Of a stretch of DNA of 64,000 nucleotides, positions 11,289-24,037 are shown one piece after another. The position numbers and the translations under genes were made by a program. This stretch comes from Topomyia yanbarensis. Lineage: Eukaryota; Arthropoda; Insecta; Diptera; Culicidae. Position 1 is the first letter of the stretch. Every line of letters starts with the position of its first letter. The stretch covers positions 375,386,166 to 375,450,165 of the forward strand of contig NC_080672.1 in NCBI RefSeq assembly GCF_030247195.1, read 5' to 3'. Below the pieces are notes generated by a model. The model made no database searches. It was not told where the DNA came from and saw only the letters and a list, made by a program, of their open reading frames with translations.

Positions 11289-12178
11289 ATGTGTTGCTTT
11301 CGCGTATGAAATTTCATACGCTGGGTCATAATGGGTTAAAACTAAGCACACGAAACCAGTATGCTTCTCCATGGTCATGGTCAAGCAGTATTGATTGCGA
11401 TTTTTTCGATCCTTCTATCAATAAAGAGCTATATTATTCTGAAACTTTCTTATTATTTTATACTTAGATAAGTATCGATAGAGGGAGTCCTTTAGAAACA
11501 ATCATTTTTTGTTATACAATTCATTGGCTTGTTAGCCGAATTATATTTCATTCTCGCTAAGATCTTATCATGAATCATGACATCTGCTCGCAGAGCCGTA
11601 GCATAATCTTCAGGCGCCCTTGACGGAGGCTCAGTTTTGCGCCCCATGTATATGAAGTTAAGTATCTAACAGAAAAGCCTATATTTCAGTGTACCTGAAA
11701 GACATCAGGTTCAAAAAATGAATTTTTTTAGCTTATTTCGGGCATCAGTCTGTATTGAACACCAACAGAACGCTATAGTTTTGTGAAATTTTAATTATAA
11801 GTTGACTATAGATCTCTAATATCATTCGAAGTTAGGTGTGAAAGTCATGGACGAAGTGTTTTTTCCGGAGGCTTTGAGAAATCAATAGACCCTAGGTATT
11901 TAAAGGCGACAGACGAAGGATTGTTCCGGAAGACTCTATGTGTATATCTTTTCACTGATGATTTTTAGGGAATTCGATCCGCCTCTGCGATTCAACCCTT
12001 CCGATTTCCGATGATTGGAAGCTTGTAAAATACCGAAAGATCCGATTTCTAAAAAAATCGACCGAAGCTCGTTCGTGTTTGACTGCCACACATTTTATGT
12101 GAGCATCTTTTCAGGAGACTGTATATTTTAGGGTTCCTATGCACGTATGGGGAAAAGTAACCATCGAACTTTATAACC
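11289..12178. other. spacer between two palindromic miniature elements
   Basis: Non-coding. It could be the inside of one ~1.07 kb element whose ends are the two miniature copies, but each copy is itself terminally inverted, so I treat them as two insertions. Confidence 0.3.
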
Positions 12179-12276
12179 TCACAAGTAACAATTGAAGTTT
12201 CATTGCACGCTACAAGTGCAATCTAAGTTTCACGAGTGGCTATAAAACTATCATAAAACCTAAATTGTTACTAGGG
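12179..12276. mobile_element. palindromic miniature element, copy 2 (reversed)
   Basis: Reverse complement matches copy 1 at 11204-11288 through GCCACTCGTGAAACTTAGATT and ACTTCAATTGTTACTTG. It carries a short extra segment (ATGATAGTTT) near one end. Confidence 0.65.
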
Positions 12277-12949
12277 CAAACATCTCGAAAAAAGTCTCTA
12301 TGCAAAACATGATAAAATGACATGATAAAAGAGTAGGGCTTAGCGGTCAATTTTGCGAAAATTTTCACTCGTGAAAAACCACCAAGAATACTTTGAATAT
12401 TAAAAAAATCGTAGTTCTAATGCAAAATGGCTTAGATGGTCAAAAAACGTCAAGATTTAGTATCATCTCGAAAAAAAATTTGTGTATAGCAGCAGTGGAT
12501 TTAGTATCATCTCGATATTTTTTTTGTGGAATCTTGTATCATCTCGTGATTTTTGTAAAGGTCTTCTGCTCTGAAACTTTTGAATTTTCGAAAAAAAGTA
12601 TCAAAACTATTTTTTTTAGAATTGTCACCCGATTTCGACGTTTCATGCATATCTAAGGCATACAAAATATTAAAAGCTGCTTTTCCAAGCTCAGGTCGTA
12701 TCTCAATTAAAGAATTTTAATGTCGCAGAAAGGCATTTTTTCGACATTACTCCAGATCTCGATACTTCCTGACATTATAGGACATTTTTTTCCGATTGAG
12801 TCTACATGCCCGCTCACAAGGATGAAATCGACAGTGCAGTCACTGATTCAAGTTTGTCATGCGTGAATACACTGAAGCACGGATTTGTTTCAAACACCCC
12901 TTACTCCAGTTAGCAAATATTTTGAATTGCAATTGCACTGGATGATCGA
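12277..12949. other. unassigned sequence with a short tandem word
   Basis: The word GTATCATCTCG occurs three times at about 12462, 12502 and 12536, at uneven 34-40 base steps, inside an 87-codon ORF that looks incidental. No gene recognised. Confidence 0.3.
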
Positions 12950-13620
12950 AAGCTAGCTGGCATCGCTGGAAAGAGAAACAGATTCCGGAGTGCTACCAAA
13001 GCCGTTTCCTTCTGCGCCGATATCGGTTCCTCCCGCACCGCTACCTCTACCGATACCGTAGTAGCAACAAGACTTCTCATTTCCTCCATTTCTCCCGGCT
13101 GCTTTTCTAACGCAGGTGGAAATCGCACCGCTACACATCGTTGATAAGGAGCTACCAATATTTAGCCGGAATCCGGAAGAGTGGCCGATCTTTATCATCA
13201 ACTTAAAGCAGTCTACGGTTACTTTTGGGTATACAGAAGAAGAAAACCTGGGGCGTCTGCAAAGGTGTACTAGAATCAGCACGTATACTCCTGCTCTCAC
13301 CTACTGGTGTGCCGCACGTCACTCAGACTCAGCGCACACTGTATGGGCGACCGCAACTTATCATCCATTCGCTGTTATATAGAATTTAACATGTTCCGGC
13401 CCCGCGACACGACAAGCTGGAAACACTAATACAGTTCGGCTTGTCTGTACAACACTTGGTCTATCGCCTCAGAGCGGCAGGTCAGTAGAACCAGCTGTCA
13501 AATCCAACCCTGATGAAGGAGTTAGTTGAGAAACTGCCAGGATCAACGCGAATGAACTGGGCCTTTAACAAAACGCAGAACCAGCCAGTAATCCTCGACA
13601 TATTCAAGGGGTTGCTGGCT
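12950..13620 (+). pseudogene. BEL/Pao LTR-retrotransposon gag relic
   Basis: ORF 13116-13382 contains ELPIFSRNPEEWPIFIINLKQST and LGRLQRC, the conserved 'F.G.P.EW..F' and 'L.RLQ.CL' blocks of the gag region (DUF1759 type) of BEL/Pao elements. The following frames, broken by stops, still show the downstream words (HDKLETL-like, then LVEKLPGSTRMNWAF near 13525-13565). About 150 bp upstream (12950-13100) a proline- and serine-rich stretch fits the linker before this domain. No LTR, protease, reverse transcriptase or integrase of this element is present. It joins directly to R1-like LINE sequence at about 13622, so it is a truncated, rearranged fragment. Confidence 0.75.
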
Positions 13621-13621
13621 G

Positions 13622-14270
13622 GTTAATGTTCGCGATCGAGAGCTGGATGAACGGGGTCAAGCTGCAAATAGCTCACCACAAGACGTTGTTGCGTTGTTGT
13701 TGGTTAACAACTGCAAAGTGGTTCAGCGGATACAGATCACCGTCGAAGGGCACGTGATTGCATCGAAGCGTACACTGAAGCAATTGAGAGTGATAATCGA
13801 CGACTGGTTGATCTTTAACAACCACTTTGATTACACCAGCGAAATGTCGATCTGTTATTTAGTGTTTCGTCATCGATACTGTGATATGGGGTTCCAACTC
13901 CGCTGAAAACCAAGCGGAACCTCGAAAAGCTCAAAAGGACGCTCCGACTGGTGGTCGTGCGATTGCGTACAGAATAATATCTTCGGAGGCAGTATGCGTT
14001 ATCGCCGAGATGATCCCTATCAGCATGACCCTGGCGCAGGATATCAAGTGCTACAATCAATAAAACGCAAGAAACGTGAGGAAGGTAATGAGAATCGAAT
14101 CGATGGTGACGTGGCAGCAGGTATGGGACAATACGGAGAAAGTAAAGTTGACCTACCAGCTTATCTCAAACCTGTTGACGTGGGTCAATAGAAAGCACGG
14201 AGAGATGACCTTTCACCTGAAACAGCTCCTGTCGGGCCACGCCTGTTTCAGACAGGGAGCTTCTTAAAAT
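13622..14270 (+). pseudogene. R1-like LINE, 3' part of reverse transcriptase ORF (copy 1)
   Basis: Broken frames run parallel to the second copy at 16080-16440: NGVKLQIAH, then the VIIDDWLIFNNHFDY block (VIIDDRLSFNNHVDY in copy 2), which is the thumb region of an R1-type reverse transcriptase. The sequence continues with IISSEAVCVIAEMIPISM and TWQQVWDNTEKVK...NRKHGEMTFHLKQLLSGHACFRQ, the conserved C-terminal part. Catalytic motifs are absent because the 5' part is missing, and stops and frame changes interrupt it. The zinc motif that should follow HACFRQ is replaced by GC-rich 3' sequence. Confidence 0.7.
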
Positions 14271-14393
14271 GGGAGGACCGGGCATCAACCCGGGTAATGT
14301 ATCTTACAGAATGACAAGCGATGTAAAGACGTGAAACGCAGTCAATAGAGTAATGATCTAAATCATGATCGTCTTACAGCGGAAACGGCGTGA

Positions 14394-14860
14394 TGAACAC
14401 TTCAACGGTTTCGGGAGAACAATCACCGCCAGGGAACTCTCCGCAGCTATAAGCTAGATCCACCGCCGAAGACTGGTCGAGTAAACTGCAACAGTGAACC
14501 GAGCATGGGTCGTCGAAACGTCAGCGAAACGGACGCCGCGCTCCATCCGGAATCGCCGAACTGACCTAGCCGATTGGCTCCGTTTCGGGAGAACTTCTCT
14601 TGCAGGAGAACTCTCCATCTGAGTCCATCAGGTCTATCGACAGGGACTAGACCGAGAAATTCGCGAACAAGCTGGCTCATCATGGAAGTAGTACTAAATG
14701 GCACCAGAAGGGAACTGAAGGGCTTAAAGAAATTGCGGTGCAAAATAGCATCGGACACGGAGCCAAAGAGCTCAAGTAGTTTTGGAACAGGAACCAAAGA
14801 AGAAACGGCATCGGGAGAACTTCATTCACCGGGGAAGACAACGACTTCAGCCTAACGGCG
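14394..14860 (+). repeat. GC-rich repetitive 3' region of R1-like LINE, block 1
   Basis: At least three degenerate units begin with TCGGGAGAAC followed by a 'CGCCRGGGAACTCTCC'-type line, then 'TAGATCCACCGCCG..GACTRG.CCGAG'. Units start near 14408, 14583 and 14813. The same units recur downstream of copy 2 (16720-17640) and reversed at 63600-64000. Confidence 0.6.
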
Positions 14861-14919
14861 GGATCGAGAGCGTGGGTGCAGCTGATCTAACAATATTTTG
14901 GCTTGTGGCGCCATAATGC

Positions 14920-16710
14920 CGCGTAAACTGGAACCACGCAATAGACAGCGCCCAGCTTACTGGTGGAACGAGACGCTTAGTACGCTGCGCGATGCCAGAA
15001 GGCGGGCTCAAAGAGCAATATTGGAACCAGATAGAGAAGAGCGCTAGGCAGAGTTTCGAGAAGTTAGGGCTACTTCAGAATGGATTCAGGAATCAGAATA
15101 TATTGGCTCAAATGGCACGTTCCCCGTACATAGTCGGGGATTTGTGCCTCAAGAAGACGAAAAAAAGACGCTAATCCCTGGGGCCACTCTTACCGAGTCG
15201 TGATGGCGAAAATGAAGGACCCGTCGACGTCAGTCGAAATGGGCCCGGATAAGCTAAAGATAATCGTTGATGGTCCCTTCCCGAAGCACGATCCAACTAT
15301 ATGGCCACCAACACCGTACAGCGAAGAAAAAAGAACAAACACGGACGACCGGCAAGTGACTAACGACGAGCTCGCAGAAGCATCGAAGCACCTGAAATCA
15401 AAGAAAGCCCCCGGTCCAGATGGAACGTGGTGCTGAAAGCTGCGATGCTGGCATATCCGGACATGTTGAGGATGGCGCTGCAGAAGTGCCTAAATGAAGG
15501 CAACTTCCCCGAATTGTGGAAGGTCGAGAAGCTGATGTTGCTGCCAAAGACAGGGAAACCTCCTGGAGATCCTGCCTCGTACAGGCCCACATGTCTGCTG
15601 GATACACTCGGAAAACTCCTGGAAAGGATCATCGCTAACAGGTTGACGAAATTCACGAGAGGTGAGCGCGGACTGTACTAGATGCAGTTCAGATTCCGCA
15701 AAGGAGCATCGACAGTGGATGCAATTTGGACAGTGCTCGAGAGTGCTGAGAAGGCATCTAAACGGAAGCGATACTGCGCTGTGGTCACGATAGATTTGAA
15801 GAATACATTTACCAGCGCCAGCTGGGAAGCCATCGCTACAGCGCGGCACAGAATGAGGGTTCCCGACTATCTATGTCAGATTCGGAAGAGCTACTTCCAG
15901 AGCAGAGTGCTACTGTACGAGACAAGCGAAGGGCAGAAATCAATGCGAGTCACAGCGGAGGTTCCGCAGGGCTCCATTCCCGGTCCAACTCTTTGGAACA
16001 GGATGTGAAAACCGTGGGTTTTGTGAACGACGTCTCACTATCGGTGATGGGTGAGTGGAGGTGACGTGACAATAGACGCGATCGAGAGTCGGACGAATGG
16101 AGTCAAGCTGCAAATAGCTCACGACAAGACGAAAGTGTTGTTGGTACTGCAAAGCGGTTCAGCGGATGCGGATCGACGTCGGAGGCAAGTGATTGTATCG
16201 AAGCGTGTACTAAAGTATTTGGGAGTGATAATCGACGATCGGTTGAGCTTTAACAACCACGTCGACTACGCCTGCGAAAAGTCGACGAAGGCAACGAATG
16301 CAATAGCAAGGACCATGGCAAACGTCGGCGGTGGCCCGAGAAACAGCACGAGACGTCTGCTATCTACTGTTTCGTCATCGATGCTCCGATATGGGGTTCC
16401 TGCCTGGAATTCCATGGAGAGGTGAACTTCCCTTTGACGCAGTTTTTGTCCGGGCACGGATGCTTCCGGAAGTACTTGCATCGGTTTGGACATGCTTCGT
16501 CACACCTTTGCCCGGAGTGTGTGAACGTGCAGAAGACACCGGAACACATGATCTTCGGACGCCCTAGGTTCGAAGAAGTTCGTAGGGGTGACAGTTGACA
16601 ATATCGTCGATGAGATGTGCCACGACGAGCATACCTGGGACGCTGTCAACAGAGTGCTTACGAGCATACTCTCCGAGCTGCAGAGGAAGGGGCGAAGGTA
16701 CCAACAATAA
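14920..16710 (+). pseudogene. R1-like LINE reverse transcriptase ORF (copy 2), inactivated
   Basis: Order along the sequence: linker (RQRPAYWWNETLSTLRDAR, about 14945-15000); DRQVTNDELAEASKHLKSKKAPGPDG (15350-15425), the usual reverse transcriptase entry motif; PGDPASYRPTCLLDTLGKLLERII (15560-15635); a TAG stop at 15679; FRKGASTVDAI; motif A VVTIDLKNTF (about 15780-15810); motif B EVPQGSIPGPTLWN (about 15960-15995). A deletion follows, and the catalytic box reads GFVNDV (about 16020-16036) where active relatives have F-A-D-D, so the first aspartate is lost. The thumb (VIIDDRLSFNNHVDY) follows. Another deletion joins WNSME to the C-terminal region with HLCPECVNVQ...EHMIFGRP, where the last zinc-binding cysteine is replaced. 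Dead copy. Confidence 0.8.
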
Positions 16711-16714
16711 GCCA

Positions 16715-17640
16715 CAAATCGGGTTTCGAGAGAAATCCCGTCGCCGGGAACTCCCTGACAGTGTAGACTAGGTCCACCGCCGGGGACCAGTTAAGTAGTA
16801 CGCGTAGCACCGAGTTTGGGTCGTCAGGGTGCCAGTGAACCGGACATCAAGATTCACCGGAATCGCCGGACCGACCTCGACTTCCTACCGGGTAGCTCGT
16901 GAGTAGACTAGATCCACCACCGGGGATTAGACCGAGTAGACCGCGTCGAATAGGTAGCAGTGGGTTGCTGGGGCGCCAGTAGACCGGAAGCTACGCTCCC
17001 CTCGGAATCGCTGGATGGACCTTAGTACCTACTGGCTGGCCCGTCGAGTAGGCTAGATCCACCGCCGGGGACTAGATCGAGAAGATCGGGAAGCTAAATG
17101 GCTCACGGAAATGAACATCGGTATCGGGAGAAATCTATCGCTCGACTTCGTGAGAGCCTCTCTCGCCGGAGAATTCTCCATTGCAGTTGGCTAGATCCAT
17201 CGTCGAGGACCAGACCGAATAGTTTGCAAATAAGTTAGAGCGGGAGCTGAGTGGCTCGTCGGGGAAGTTGAGCGAAATTGAACGAAAGGGAGCCAAAGGG
17301 CCAAATAAATTGTGGTGTTGAAACCAAAGAAGAATCGGTACCGGGAGAACATCCTTCGCCAGGGAACTCTTCGTCAGCCTAAGTTAGATTCACCGCTGGG
17401 GACTACAATGAGTAGACCGCGACGAGACACCACCAGTCGCGGATCGTCGGGGCACCAGCGAACCGGACTCCTTGTTCCACCGGAATCGTCGAACTGACCT
17501 CGACACCTGGATGGTTGGTTCGGTGTCGGGAGGACTTCTCTCGCCGGGGAATTCTCTGTTGGAGTAGGCTAGGTCCACCGTCGGGGACTAGACCGAGCAG
17601 TTCGCGAACAAGTCGGGAGCTCAACGAGTAAATGGCGCTG
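16715..17640 (+). repeat. GC-rich repetitive 3' region of R1-like LINE, block 2
   Basis: About six degenerate units of 100-220 bp. Landmarks are 'TAGATCCACCRCCGGGGA' at about 16770, 16910, 17050, 17190, 17385 and 17570, and 'CGGGAGAA..TCTCTCGCC' lines at about 17125, 17340 and 17527. Many copies of GACTAGACCGAG and 'GGAATCG.C.GACC' sit between them. GC content is clearly higher than in the surroundings. Confidence 0.65.
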
Positions 17641-18290
17641 AATTGTACGAGAAGGGAGTTGCGGTGCTAACTGGCACATGGGAGCCGAGTCGTGGTGCTG
17701 AATGGTATAAGGGAGTCCAAGGGCTCGGTGAATTAGACAATCTGAAGTTTGCCGCCCAGATTGTCTTCGTAGGGGAGAAGCACTAAGTCTCGACTCACAG
17801 TCAGTGTGTGGATGGTGGAGATGATGCAGAAATCGTCAGTCTGTGTGGATGATGGAGAACTGGTGTTGTGTTGAGGGTGGCACTGTAACCCTGCTGAAAG
17901 AACGAACTACTAAGCAGTTGAATAAGAGTGGGTGCTATGCACATAAAAACCCCTCCCCAAAGTAATGCCGTAAGGTAGTGCCGGGAAGGAATCATGTTCT
18001 GGGCAAGAGCAGTGGTTTTTATCGGATCGGGTGATGGCAGCCCAAATCAGTTTCCTGAGACATTAGGGTTTTTGTACATTTTTCCCGTTTCAGGGTATTC
18101 TTGAAAGTTTCTTAATGCTCCGGAGATCGCTTTCGAAACCGGAGTCTCAGGATCAAACCCGGGGGAGTGGCAGATACTATTGAAATTTCTAAATGTTTTG
18201 AATGGCTGCATGTTAGTTCGTAGAAGAAAAAGAAAACCGAACGCTAACCGGCATATTGGGACACAAGAAAACAAATAAAAATGTTAGCTG
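17641..18290 (+). other. probable 3' untranslated tail of the R1-like LINE
   Basis: Non-repetitive continuation (GGTGCTGAATGG twice at 17690-17715 and variants, then a TGTGTGGATGATGGAG word repeated at 17810 and 17842). No coding potential recognised. The exact 3' end of the LINE is not visible. Confidence 0.35.
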
Positions 18291-21200
18291 CGGTGATTGA
18301 CACCTCGTTGACAACTGATGGGGGGTGTAATAAATTGTCCCCGTGTTTCATTGCTTGTCTGTTGCTGGCAGTCTCGTAACCAGAAACATTCATTGATCGG
18401 TCAATCAATACGATTGCGGAGGAGTAACATAGGTCTAGGTCGAAAAGGTAGATTTGCTGGTTTGTGTTCCAAACAACTGCTTCGGACTTGTTTTATAAAG
18501 CTGTCACTTTTTAGTGTTATATAATGGCTACTATTTTTATAGGCTGGGAAAGGGTACACGGAAATATTGATAAATTAGTTCAACTGTTCAACTCACAAAC
18601 AAGCTAAAAATGACATGTTTCATTAATACATCCGACTAACAAAATTAACAAGCAAATTGAAGAATCTCTCCTAAAGTTCACTATATCTCAATTTCTAATT
18701 ATGTACTTGAGATAAGCCGCACGGTGTTTGGCGCAAACATGCTATAATAGTCAGCCAGACGAGAAATGTCCTACAGCAAGGAATCTGGTCTTCGGAGGAT
18801 ATATATTGCATGAACCCCCGTCTGGCACCGATGATAGCAAAGATAAGCTAACATCATCAGAATCTGCGAGAAGCCACTATCTGATACACATTATTGCCGT
18901 TAGTCGCTATGACGGCACGTGGTTGAGGTTATCCGGTTTATGATGGATTTTCCTCATTTCGCACAGAAGATATTTTTCGTGTATGTAGCTTTTGAATCGA
19001 TACACATCGGGTATAGGCAAACAATTGAGTTGCGATGTCGTGTTAGCGGAAGCGAAATTCCTAGCGGATGGCTATAGTACCAACACCGACAGGAAACCGT
19101 TGAGGAAAATTGGCACGAGGATAATGCAAAATAGGCGCTCGTTTTCCCCGCAGGAATGTTGCCTGTTTATTTTTAGAGCATGACACATTAAAAATCAATA
19201 AAACATCATAACCAGCGCCAGTCATTTAATTTAAACCATAATTTAATTCTGTTAAATTGATAATAACAATCAACGGTGTTGCAAAAAGTTACCCATGTCA
19301 GAACGATTCCCTTGTCCCTATTTCTCCACGGTGGATAGGCATGTCCTTCAACATTGCGCCAAATCACTACATGGAAGTATGTGTCAAACCTGTAATGCGG
19401 CAGCACTGAGATTAACTCGTCCCGTAACGGTAAACATGATTATTAAATGAAATTGTACTGACCCGTCGGTAATTTATGTACCAGTCAGTAGTGCAAAAGG
19501 CCAAACGATGGGCGGCATCCGCGTCGACTACTCCCCGAAAGGGGTGGTACCTGCGGTACATCATAATGCAAACGCACAAATATACCGACAACATTTGACA
19601 TGTTCCCCGGCCTCCCCAGAGTACTAACCAGTTGTACAGTCTACCCTGGCGAAGTAGGGCGCTTTATCGATGGTACCAGCAAAGTTTTGGGTATAATTGT
19701 TCTGGTTCGGTGATCCGGAGATTAGGCACTGGTTTTCAGATGCAAGCCGTCGCATATTCTAGTTCCGTTTTGAAAGGATTCCTAGTAACAGTAAATTAAT
19801 TGGACTATCCCGTAAGCCTGCAATCGGCTGCGAATTCTATCGAATCCAAAGGTCAATTTATGTAATGCGTCGAAATCCTACTATTGAGTATCGCTCCGAG
19901 AACTACTGTATGGTACACCATGTGACGTAACGAGCATCACCGCCGTGCGTTTCATGAGTTTATTCAATGTGGATGAATTCGGTACTCATGATGCACATCT
20001 GGACAACGATGCGGCTTATCGGGTTGGGTCGACTGATGGGTGCATCATACGACTAAATGTGCACACCGGAGTCAGTTCAAGTAGCATTAATTATTATCGA
20101 AAGGGCAAAGTGCACTCGCCATGTGCAGAATTATGTGCCGCAGTGAAACTGGTTTGGAAAACTAACTAAACCGGATTGATGAACAATTACTCGCCAGAAG
20201 TTCCCGTAGTTCATCATTATGAATCTCATAAGGGGATATTAATTGGCAAAATAACCTTTCTTGTAATTGACATATTTGACTTTAAATATCTCAAACTAGC
20301 AATATTGTCTCGATTGATTACTATCATAATACAGATGAAAATCAAATCTAATAAATATTGCCCGATCTCGTTTGTGCCTAAACAAACTAAACCATCATCA
20401 TATCGCATCAAGTTTACTACCTTATTGGTATAGGCGCATACACAAGATCATCATAACTGTATCAAAAATTTTGCAATTGCTTTTCCGATGAAAAGATTTC
20501 GTTACCTCTTCACTCCGACCATCGGACAAGCTTTTATTGAGCTTTGGAAACGGAAGATTTGACTGCACCTAAATTTGTTGATTAGCATGAACAATGCTAA
20601 GCCTGTTTCGGATATTTTCATAACTTTGATGTGGGAATAGTAAAGGTACGACTACACATGTTCGATTTCCATCCCTGAATCCGCAAATGGCCCCTTGGTA
20701 TTGCACCCGAACATTGCTTGACTCATCCGTTTATTCTCTCTAGCACTATCGGGTACGTATCTGGAAATGTGAACACGAGCAAGTAAGCGCCACTACTTAC
20801 CGGACATGATCTGCATATACATGGACCGTGTGAAATCGAGGGATTTAAAGTTAAAGGTAAAACCGCCACATAATAAGCACACATATTCGTTTTTAGTGCT
20901 GTTCGGTTTTTAAAGGAACACCGATTCTACGAGGTACACACTGCCGGTCTAGCGCCATGCAACGGACAACTGGTAAAGCTTATAATCTTAGAAGGAAAAA
21001 CTTTTCCTGCTTCCGAAACACAATCGGTGTATTAAAACGTATAGGTAGGTATCAGTCGGTCGACGAAAGGACCCATTCAGTTCGAAAAGTTTTCCTTTGT
21101 CCTTTCTACCGAGTCGGTTTCATTTGCTGCTCGGGCGGGACGCACAATCAGGTGGTTTGCATTTAATCTTCGTTGCTAAAGCTAGCGGAAATAACATGGA

Positions 21201-23830
21201 AAAGTTTTAGTCACTTCGGTACAATTGCCAAACTGTGGATGGGAATTCACCGGCATCTTTCAGCTAAACGTAACAAAAGAGGGTACGCACAATAACATAG
21301 TGTGGCAGGTAGTAGCGTAGCAGAAGTAGCAATCGTAACCTTTATTAGTAGACATAATTCGCGAATAAATTTCAATTAGTTGCTCGGAGATATTTCTATT
21401 TCGACTATAAAAATCTTAGCATTAGAAATATCTCTATGTAGGGTGCTGCGCATGTTGTAGCAGTAGAGTCGATTTCCGATCAGAACGACATAACAGAAAT
21501 CTATCAAATTTATATCTCATGTTGATATTTATTACTCACTGTGTTATTTTTGTGATATCCCAATCAGCAAGGCGAGCAAACATATATCAAGATTATATCT
21601 TCTGGTGATATTATTGAACTGCTAATACGATATTAATGTACGCATACAACGATGATGTTATAATATGTTATACATATGTTCTTTCACAATTATCTTTGAA
21701 CGCTAACGGTAAACTGTAAAGCGGGCAAATGACCATATGGTTAAAGCCCCAATAAACAAATCAAACAATCAACTGTGAATGATTGTTACATTACACAAAA
21801 GACCTTCAATTTACTAATATGCTGAAGTCTCTTTTCATGCATCGTTATTAAACTTTTTAAAGCAAATTTTCGAGGTTTTAGATGTAAGTGGTCGGAAAAC
21901 TTGTCAGTAAGGTGTTTGACTTACTTGGTTGCATTTTGGTTAAGAGATTATTTATTTTCTGAGGCACTCGTCTGACACACAATTTCGAATATGGGGCTAA
22001 TCATTTCAACGCCTTTATTCAAAAAAATTTGGAATCGTAAAGTTATCAACAAGATATTCTAATGATTATAATTTTCATATAAAAGTTATTTTGAAAAAAA
22101 TGCAGGAAGTATCAAGCACTCCAGATGAAATAATAAAACGCGAATTGAAATAAAAAAGCATTTTTAAACTATTTGTTATGGTTTAGTCAAATGGTTATAT
22201 AATTAATTTTCTTTAACCGATTGTGCATATTGCAAAAACGAATTTTCAGAGCTTAAAAACTTTCTGATGTATACTGATTTCTACAATATCGTTATGTATT
22301 TTGAGGATCTTCGAGGATGTTCAGTCCGATTTCTCCAATTTATGCAGGTTTTCATAAACAATTAAAATTGGCCAGTTTGTGCGTTCTCCGAACTACCAAA
22401 GCATTGCATTTTTTATTTAAACTTCGCATAAAAATGTTTGACTTTACTTGATTGTTGTATATTTTCATTCCACGTAAGATAAGTTTGTCATTTTACGGTT
22501 GAACTGACAATTGCTTTGAATGCGCAATATTCTAATATTTCCGCTGTATTCGATGGTTTTCGTTCCTCTTAAAAAATCATCGAGCTAACAAATTTTCGTA
22601 ATAATCATATACTTGATTCATTTTGTAGAAAGTTCAAACAAAATAAAGCTATCTGTTTAAAATGTTGAAAGATTAATATTTGTGAGTGTGCTGCATAAAG
22701 CTATAATTATTTCAAAATGGCTTGGAAATCTCTGATTATATACATATCCCAGCTGGTATTATTTTTCGCTGTTACAATTTAAATGTGTTTTAAATAGTGC
22801 TTGAAGTAGCTAAAAACATTCATGTAAAAATATTGAATAATTCCCCTTAAAAATAATAAAATTTGGAATGGAAAATGCATTTTAGAAAAACATAAAATAT
22901 TCTACCATTCGCCACACCGAAGAATCCTCAACAATATCTCGAATTTTCTGATTATCTGTTATAATATTCGCAGTTGATAGATTACGGTACCGTAAAAGAT
23001 TTGTATTTCTAGGAATTTATTAGGTTGAGATAATTGTACTGGTTTGCTTAATCTTCCCCATATTAAAAGTGCTAACTAACAAAACCTCTTGAAATTTCAA
23101 AAATCAAACCTCAAAACTATGGTATTTGTTTCTTTGAATCTATTCGGAATAATAAATAACATTCGTCGTATTCTCCGTTAAATAATGTACGTAAATTATC
23201 CGCTCAATGTTACCATATCGCATCGACATTATTACTAGAAATCGTGTAAAACATGTTAGCGTATAAGAGAAGCACCGAAGTGCACTATTCAGAATCTAAA
23301 AATAGCCCACTTTCCTAATCTGCAAAGATATTATAAATCTATTCAGTCTATCGTAATATAGGCAGCTGCAGTAGTGAGTAAAACTGCATGAAAACAAAGC
23401 GTATGACACAAGGAAAACAAACAGTCCTTAGGCTTTGGCAAAGTTCAATGTGTGCGTTCTGGAAACAAGATGCATCTATAATCATTTTGCCCTTGATGGA
23501 TGCGAGGAATATTATGCTAACATTAAACATCAGTCGAAAGCAACGTCGTTGGTTCATGCAGGAAACATCCACATAAAACTCAGAATACCCAGGTTCAAAT
23601 CGCTATAATCCACAAATAACCATCAGCGTTGTCATATATTCGTAATAACCATAAGCCAGCATGTATGCAATCATTTGACCAAACTATAAAAAGCTTTTGC
23701 TACATAAAGCTTTTTGCTGCCAAACGAAAACGCCTTAATGTATGCTATATTTTTGTATTCTATTCTATTTTTAGACCTGCACGCTAAACTTGTTGATACT
23801 ATACAGTAGGTAATACAAGCTATATTGGCC
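18291..23830. other. long stretch without recognised genes or elements
   Basis: Largely unique-looking sequence. Small ORFs at 18318-18524, 18728-18943, 18992-19183, 19945-20169, 20176-20433, 20957-21166 and 23388-23576 show no domain that I know. A 12-bp perfect stem, GAGATATTTCTA (21387-21398) with TAGAAATATCTC (21423-21434), has a 24-base loop. From about 21700 to 23800 the sequence is very AT-rich. This could be intronic or intergenic host sequence. Confidence 0.3.
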
Positions 23831-24037
23831 GTGGGAGAACCTAACAAAATTTGTTATAATTCTGATAGAAGCCTATCACAGGTTGTCACATTTTTGATAT
23901 ATACTAGAAGAATTTCTGTTATGTTTTCTGTTATTTTACCAACTAACGAGACCAGAGTTATTACACAACTTGTTATCATAACAAAATAATACAGTATGTA
24001 ATAATTTTGTTATTTCTTTCTGATCGGGTTCTCACCA
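23831..24037. mobile_element. possible ~207 bp MITE
   Basis: Inverted ends GTGGGAGAACC (left) and GGTGAGAACCC (right, read inward). Subterminal AACAAAATTTGTTATAA and ATAACAAAATTATTAC also pair. No target duplication certain. Confidence 0.4.

Noticed and set aside
11204..12276. One 1.07-kb transposon with ~90-bp inverted ends
   Set aside because: Each end is itself a complete palindromic miniature element, so two separate insertions are simpler. I kept the composite idea only as a question.
21387..21434. microRNA-like hairpin
   Set aside because: The stem is only 12 bp with a 24-base loop; too short for a microRNA precursor.
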